DNA of 64,000 nt from an uncultured Pelagibacteraceae bacterium (GTDB lineage: Bacteria > Pseudomonadota > Alphaproteobacteria > Pelagibacterales > Pelagibacteraceae): NCBI GenBank assembly GCA_902609855.1, contig CACLTL010000002.1:1-64000 (forward strand). The letters are read 5' to 3'. This document shows, piece by piece, positions 59,517-64,000 of this stretch; position 1 is the first letter of the stretch; the number at the start of each line of letters is the position of its first letter. The notes below the pieces were generated by a model. It saw only the letters and a list, made by a program, of their open reading frames with translations. It was not told the origin of the DNA and did not search any database. Position numbers and translations under genes: made by a program.

Positions 59517-61073
59517 CTATTTTTGAGCGCTAGAAACTTGATCTGGCGCAGTTTTTGCTCTTTTAATAATTAATTTATTTAATGCATTCAAGTATGCATT
59601 AGCAGATGCGACTAACGTATCAGTATCAGCTGCTTGACCTACTGTTGTTTTGCCATGTTCTTCAATTCTTACACTTACTGTTGCTTGCGCATCAGTTCCT
59701 TCTGTGACAGCATGAACATTATACAAAAGTAAATTTACATCGTGAGGATAAAGATTCTTTATACATTTAAATATCGCATCTACTGGACCGTCTCCAGTCT
59801 CAGTGGCACTTTTTACCTCACCGTAAACTTCTAGTGTCATCTCTGCTTTTTGAGGTTCACCAGTTCCAGCGAATACTTTTAAAGATTTTAGTTTAATTAC
59901 ATTATCTTCTGTGACTAAACTATCATCAATTATAGCTGCGATATCTTCATCATAAACATGTTTCTTTTTATCTGCTAAAATTTTAAATTTTCCAAAAGCT
60001 GTATCAATAATATCATCTGTAATATCTACGTAACCCATATCAGATAATTTATCTCTAAAAGCATGTCGGCCAGAATGTTTACCCATTACCAATGAGGTTT
60101 TTTTGACTCCAACACTTTCTGGAGTCATAATCTCATAGGTATTTCTATTTTTTAACATTCCATCTTGGTGAATGCCTGATTCATGTGCGAAAGCATTTTT
60201 TCCAACAATTGCTTTATTAAATTGAACAGGGAAACCAGTTGCATTTGATACAACTTTAGATGCCTTGCTTAAGAGTTTTGTGTTAATATTTGTTGTGTAA
60301 GGCATTAAGTCGTGTCTTGTTCTCATTGCCATAACAACTTCTTCAAGAGCTGCATTACCTGCTCTTTCACCAATTCCATTAATTGTGCATTCAATTTGTC
60401 TTGCGCCAGCCATAACTCCTGCTAATGAATTTGCGACTGCTAAGCCAAGATCATTATGACAATGTGTTGAGAGAATTGCTTTATCAATATTTGGAACTTT
60501 GTTTATTAAGGTTTCTATAATTTTTTTAAATTCAGATGGAACAGTATAACCAACTGTATCTGGTATATTGATAGTTTTTGCTCCGCATTTGATTGCAAGT
60601 TCAACAGTTTTGCACATATAATCCATATCTGTTCGTGTTCCATCTTCACAAGACCACTCGACATCATCAGTAAATTTTCTCGCATAGGTAACACTTTCTT
60701 TAATCGAACCTAAAACTTCTTCAGGAGATTTGTTTAACTTATGTTTCATATGAAGTGGACTAGTAGAAATAAAAGTATGTATTCTAAAATTTTTTGCATG
60801 TCTTAATGCTTCATGACAAGCATCTATATCTTTTTTTGTTGCTCGAGCTAATCCTGCTGGAATAGATTTTTTTAAAGTCTTGCTTATTTCTGTAACAGCC
60901 TCAAAGTCTCCGGGTGAAGCAATTGGAAAGCCTGCTTCGATGACATCAACACCAAGTTCATCAAACACTCTTGAAATTTGTAATTTTTCTTCTAAACTCA
61001 TTGATGCGCCTGGCGATTGTTCGCCATCACGCATAGTGGTATCGAAAATTATTATTCTATTTTTATCACTCAT
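59517..61073 (-). CDS. leuA: 2-Isopropylmalate synthase
   Basis: A 518-residue enzyme of full length. [13 protein letters not shown] (about 10-22) holds the catalytic base and metal ligand, [13 protein letters not shown] is the metal motif, and H-E-S-G-I-H-Q-D-G lies in the linker. The C-terminal domain (about 390-510) is the leucine-sensing regulatory domain. It condenses 2-oxoisovalerate with acetyl-CoA at the start of leucine synthesis. It is 102 bases downstream of ilvC with a possible own promoter, and 12 bases before mreB. Confidence 0.95.
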   Translation of the reverse strand: MSDKNRIIIFDTTMRDGEQSPGASMSLEEKLQISRVFDELGVDVIEAGFPIASPGDFEAVTEISKTLKKSIPAGLARATKKDIDACHEALRHAKNFRIHTFISTSPLHMKHKLNKSPEEVLGSIKESVTYARKFTDDVEWSCEDGTRTDMDYMCKTVELAIKCGAKTINIPDTVGYTVPSEFKKIIETLINKVPNIDKAILSTHCHNDLGLAVANSLAGVMAGARQIECTINGIGERAGNAALEEVVMAMRTRHDLMPYTTNINTKLLSKASKVVSNATGFPVQFNKAIVGKNAFAHESGIHQDGMLKNRNTYEIMTPESVGVKKTSLVMGKHSGRHAFRDKLSDMGYVDITDDIIDTAFGKFKILADKKKHVYDEDIAAIIDDSLVTEDNVIKLKSLKVFAGTGEPQKAEMTLEVYGEVKSATETGDGPVDAIFKCIKNLYPHDVNLLLYNVHAVTEGTDAQATVSVRIEEHGKTTVGQAADTDTLVASANAYLNALNKLIIKRAKTAPDQVSSAQK

Positions 61074-61104
61074 ACTAAAACTTTTGTTAATTCAAAAGCT
61101 TCTC

Positions 61105-61132
61105 ATAATACAATCAAAGATAGAATTTGCAA
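61105..61132 (-). promoter_or_regulatory. Possible promoter of leuA
   Basis: On the reverse strand TTGCAA (61132-61127) and TATTAT (61110-61105) are 16 bases apart in the 102-base gap between ilvC and leuA. The transcript would have a leader of about 25 bases. The -35 is weak. The same gap holds a CTTTTG/CAAAAG inverted repeat (61081-61098) without a T-run. Confidence 0.4.
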
Positions 61133-61175
61133 ATTATTATGTACTCATTAAGAGCTATTAAAGAGTCAGATTGGG

Positions 61176-62198
<1,023 letters not shown>

Positions 62199-62205
62199 TT
62201 AACTC

Positions 62206-62757
62206 CTATTGTGTAAAAACTTCATCACCCTTAGTCATTGCAACTGCACCAGTTCTTGAAACGCTAATGAGTCCCAGTGGTTTTAATGTTACAACTAATT
62301 TATCAATTTCTCTTCTTAAAGCAGTTACTTGAATAACGAAAGACTTTTTTGTTTTATCTATAATAATTCCATTATATTTTTTACATAATTTCTTTGCTTT
62401 ATCTAGTTTTTTTGAGTTTGCAACTATTTTAAGTAAAGCAAGTTCTTTAAATAAAATTTTGGGATCATTTCTAGAAAAATCAGCTACTTTATGAACTGGA
62501 ATTAATTTTCCTAGCTGTAATTTTATTTGCTGAATAACTTCAGGAGTTCCTTTTGTTACAATTGTAATTCTAGATAAATGTTTTTGCTTATCAATTTCAG
62601 CTACTGCTAAAGACTCTATATTATAACCTCTTCCAGAAAATAATCCGATAACCCTTGCTAAAACTCCAGCTTCGTTATCTACCCAAACTACAATTATATG
62701 ATGATCCTCTTTTCCAAATTTTGTAGGTTGACTATAAGCTGATTTTGGTTTCGACAT
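62206..62757 (-). CDS. ilvN: Acetolactate synthase small subunit
   Basis: A 183-residue regulatory subunit with an N-terminal ACT domain (about 17-90): I-I-V-V-W-V-D-N-E-A-G-V-L-A-R-V-I-G-L-F-S-G-R-G-Y-N-I begins at residue 21 and contains the valine-binding region. The C-terminal half helps activate the large subunit. It is slightly longer than the usual 160-175 residues because of an N-terminal extension. It overlaps the stop of ilvB by one base (TAATG), so the two subunits are translationally coupled. Confidence 0.95.
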   Translation of the reverse strand: MSKPKSAYSQPTKFGKEDHHIIVVWVDNEAGVLARVIGLFSGRGYNIESLAVAEIDKQKHLSRITIVTKGTPEVIQQIKLQLGKLIPVHKVADFSRNDPKILFKELALLKIVANSKKLDKAKKLCKKYNGIIIDKTKKSFVIQVTALRREIDKLVVTLKPLGLISVSRTGAVAMTKGDEVFTQ

Positions 62758-64000
62758 TAAACTAAAGTTTTTCCTTCGTCTGAAACTTCTTCTTTTTCAT
62801 CTTCCGGTCCAAGAAGCATTTGGTTGTGAGGTTTTCCTGAAGGTATCATTGGATAACAATTTTCTACTTTATCTACAACGCAATCAAAAATTACAGGTTT
62901 ATCTGTATTAATCATTTCTTTTATTTTTTCATCTAATTCATCAGGGGTTTTTGCTCTTATACCAACAGCACCATAAGCTTCAGCTAATTTAACAAAATCT
63001 GGTAAAGCTTCAGTGTAACTTTCAGAGTAATTTTTATCGTGTAATAATTCTTGCCATTGCCGTACCATTCCCATGTATTCATTATTTAAAATGAATATCT
63101 TAATAGGAAGTCTGTATTGTATTGCAGTCGACATTTCTTGAATGTTCATTAATATTGATGCCTCACCTGCAATATCTACTACTAGTTTTTTTGGATGAGC
63201 TATTTGCACGCCAATAGCAGCTGGTAAACCATATCCCATAGTTCCAAGACCTCCTGAGGTCATCCATCTATTAGGCTTATTAAATTTATAATGTTGTGCA
63301 GCCCACATTTGGTGTTGGCCAACTTCTGTTGTAACAAAAGTATCTTGATCTTTTGTAAGTTCATACAATCTTTGTACAGCATGCTGAGGTTTAATTGTTT
63401 CTTTGCTATTAATAAAACTTAAAGATTTTTTTTCTCTCCATTTGTCAATTTGACTCCACCACGTAGCAGTTTTTTGTTTATTAGATTCAATAAAGTTTTG
63501 ATTTTTTTCTTTAAATCTTTTTATAACTGCTTGTAATAATTCTGTAACATCACTTGTAATTGCTAAATCAACTTTTACATTCTTTCCAATCGAAGATGGA
63601 TCGATATCAATGTGAATTTTTTTTGATTTTGGAGAAAACTCATCAATTTTTCCGGTAATTCTGTCATCAAATCTTGCTCCAATGTTAATCATTAAATCGC
63701 AATCATGCATTGCATTATTAGCTTCGTAAGTGCCGTGCATACCAAGCATTCCTAAAAACTGAGGATCATTACCCGGAAAAGCTCCTAGTCCTTGAAGAGT
63801 AGAAGTGATGGGAAAACCTGTTAATGAAACAAGTTCTCGCAAAAGTTCACTTGCTTTTGGTCCAGAATTAATTACTCCACCACCAGTGTAAAAAATAGGT
63901 TTAGATGATTTTTTTATCATCTCAATGAAACTGTCTACATCTTTTGAATTTATTTTATTAGAGAGTGCACCATTTAGTTTTTTATCTAATTTATTTTTAC
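62757..64000 (-). CDS. ilvB: Acetolactate synthase large subunit, 5' part missing
   Basis: The reverse-strand reading frame stays open to the right edge of the window, giving 414 codons, about the last 70 percent of the enzyme. The Met at 63918-63920 is internal: the preceding codons ([10 protein letters not shown], then S-F-I-E-M-I) continue the family sequence. Visible parts are the central domain with [10 protein letters not shown] and the thiamine diphosphate domain with [11 protein letters not shown], where alphaproteobacterial enzymes often have G-E-A instead of G-D-G. It joins two pyruvates, or pyruvate and 2-oxobutyrate. It heads ilvB-ilvN-ilvC. Confidence 0.95.
   Translation of the reverse strand, partial: KNKLDKKLNGALSNKINSKDVDSFIEMIKKSSKPIFYTGGGVINSGPKASELLRELVSLTGFPITSTLQGLGAFPGNDPQFLGMLGMHGTYEANNAMHDCDLMINIGARFDDRITGKIDEFSPKSKKIHIDIDPSSIGKNVKVDLAITSDVTELLQAVIKRFKEKNQNFIESNKQKTATWWSQIDKWREKKSLSFINSKETIKPQHAVQRLYELTKDQDTFVTTEVGQHQMWAAQHYKFNKPNRWMTSGGLGTMGYGLPAAIGVQIAHPKKLVVDIAGEASILMNIQEMSTAIQYRLPIKIFILNNEYMGMVRQWQELLHDKNYSESYTEALPDFVKLAEAYGAVGIRAKTPDELDEKIKEMINTDKPVIFDCVVDKVENCYPMIPSGKPHNQMLLGPEDEKEEVSDEGKTLV

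Noticed and set aside
61081-61098. CTTTTG/CAAAAG hairpin before leuA as terminator of ilvC
   Set aside because: The stem is AT-rich, has no T-run on the reverse strand, and lies close to the leuA start.
63918-63920. ATG as start of the acetolactate synthase large subunit
   Set aside because: The frame is open upstream to the window edge and the codons before it continue the enzyme, so this Met is internal.

Overview
The window is AT-rich, densely packed chromosomal DNA with very short intergenic gaps and many 1-11 base gene overlaps. It looks like a streamlined marine alphaproteobacterium of the SAR11 clade (Candidatus Pelagibacter type). The assignment rests on gene content (many periplasmic-binding-protein transporters, BhmT/MetY behind SAM-II and SAM-V riboswitches, a glycine riboswitch before gcvT) and on low G+C. 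It is inferred without database searches. I see no rRNA, tRNA, CRISPR array, insertion sequence, prophage or integrase.

Layout. Bases 1-4007 hold the start of a DUF4956-like gene and a four-gene lipid-modification operon (FAD oxidoreductase, DUF1365, cyclopropane-type methyltransferase, DUF3833 lipoprotein). Bases 4017-8532 hold gcvP-gcvH-gcvT behind a tandem glycine riboswitch. Bases 8579-12397 carry EamA and MATE transporters divergent from a TerC/YjbE-FAD oxidoreductase pair. Bases 12398-16579 hold prpD-acnA. Bases 16583-19768 form a redox/metal cluster (cytochrome c, DUF411, cytochrome b561, DUF4396) with a CsaA-like protein. Bases 19834-25470 are a branched-chain amino acid ABC system with a ProC-like gene at its head. 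Bases 25473-28727 hold AbrB, DoxX, an outer-membrane protein and two orphan genes in the most AT-rich part. Bases 28790-32750 hold a tripartite tricarboxylate transporter next to a CsiD/GlaH-type glutarate hydroxylase. Bases 32835-38644 hold a second LIV-type ABC transporter joined to azlCD. Bases 38725-46215 are thiol and redox metabolism (grxC, ccdA, msrB, cysE, gshA, gshB). Bases 46223-49308 are methionine synthesis (bhmT, metY) under tandem SAM riboswitches. Bases 49285-53479 hold paired lipoproteins and amino-acid-related enzymes. Bases 53507-59504 are the cell-shape operon mreBCD-mrdA-rodA plus a bactofilin. Bases 59517-64000 are ilvB-ilvN-ilvC-leuA.

How it fits together. Much of the window deals with one-carbon, sulfur and branched-chain amino acid economy: glycine cleavage under glycine control, methionine synthesis under SAM control, cysteine/glutathione synthesis, and uptake, export and synthesis of branched-chain amino acids. 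Control is mostly by RNA: glycine, SAM-II and SAM-V riboswitches and structured leaders, with few recognisable DNA-binding regulators.

The most notable signal is at 46223-46500. A promoter starts transcription at a SAM-II aptamer with a perfect 9-bp antiterminator and an intrinsic terminator. A SAM-V aptamer then covers the ribosome-binding site of a 21-codon leader ORF. That ORF runs through a hairpin hiding the bhmT ribosome-binding site and ends across the bhmT start codon. A 16-codon ORF overlaps the metY start in the same way.
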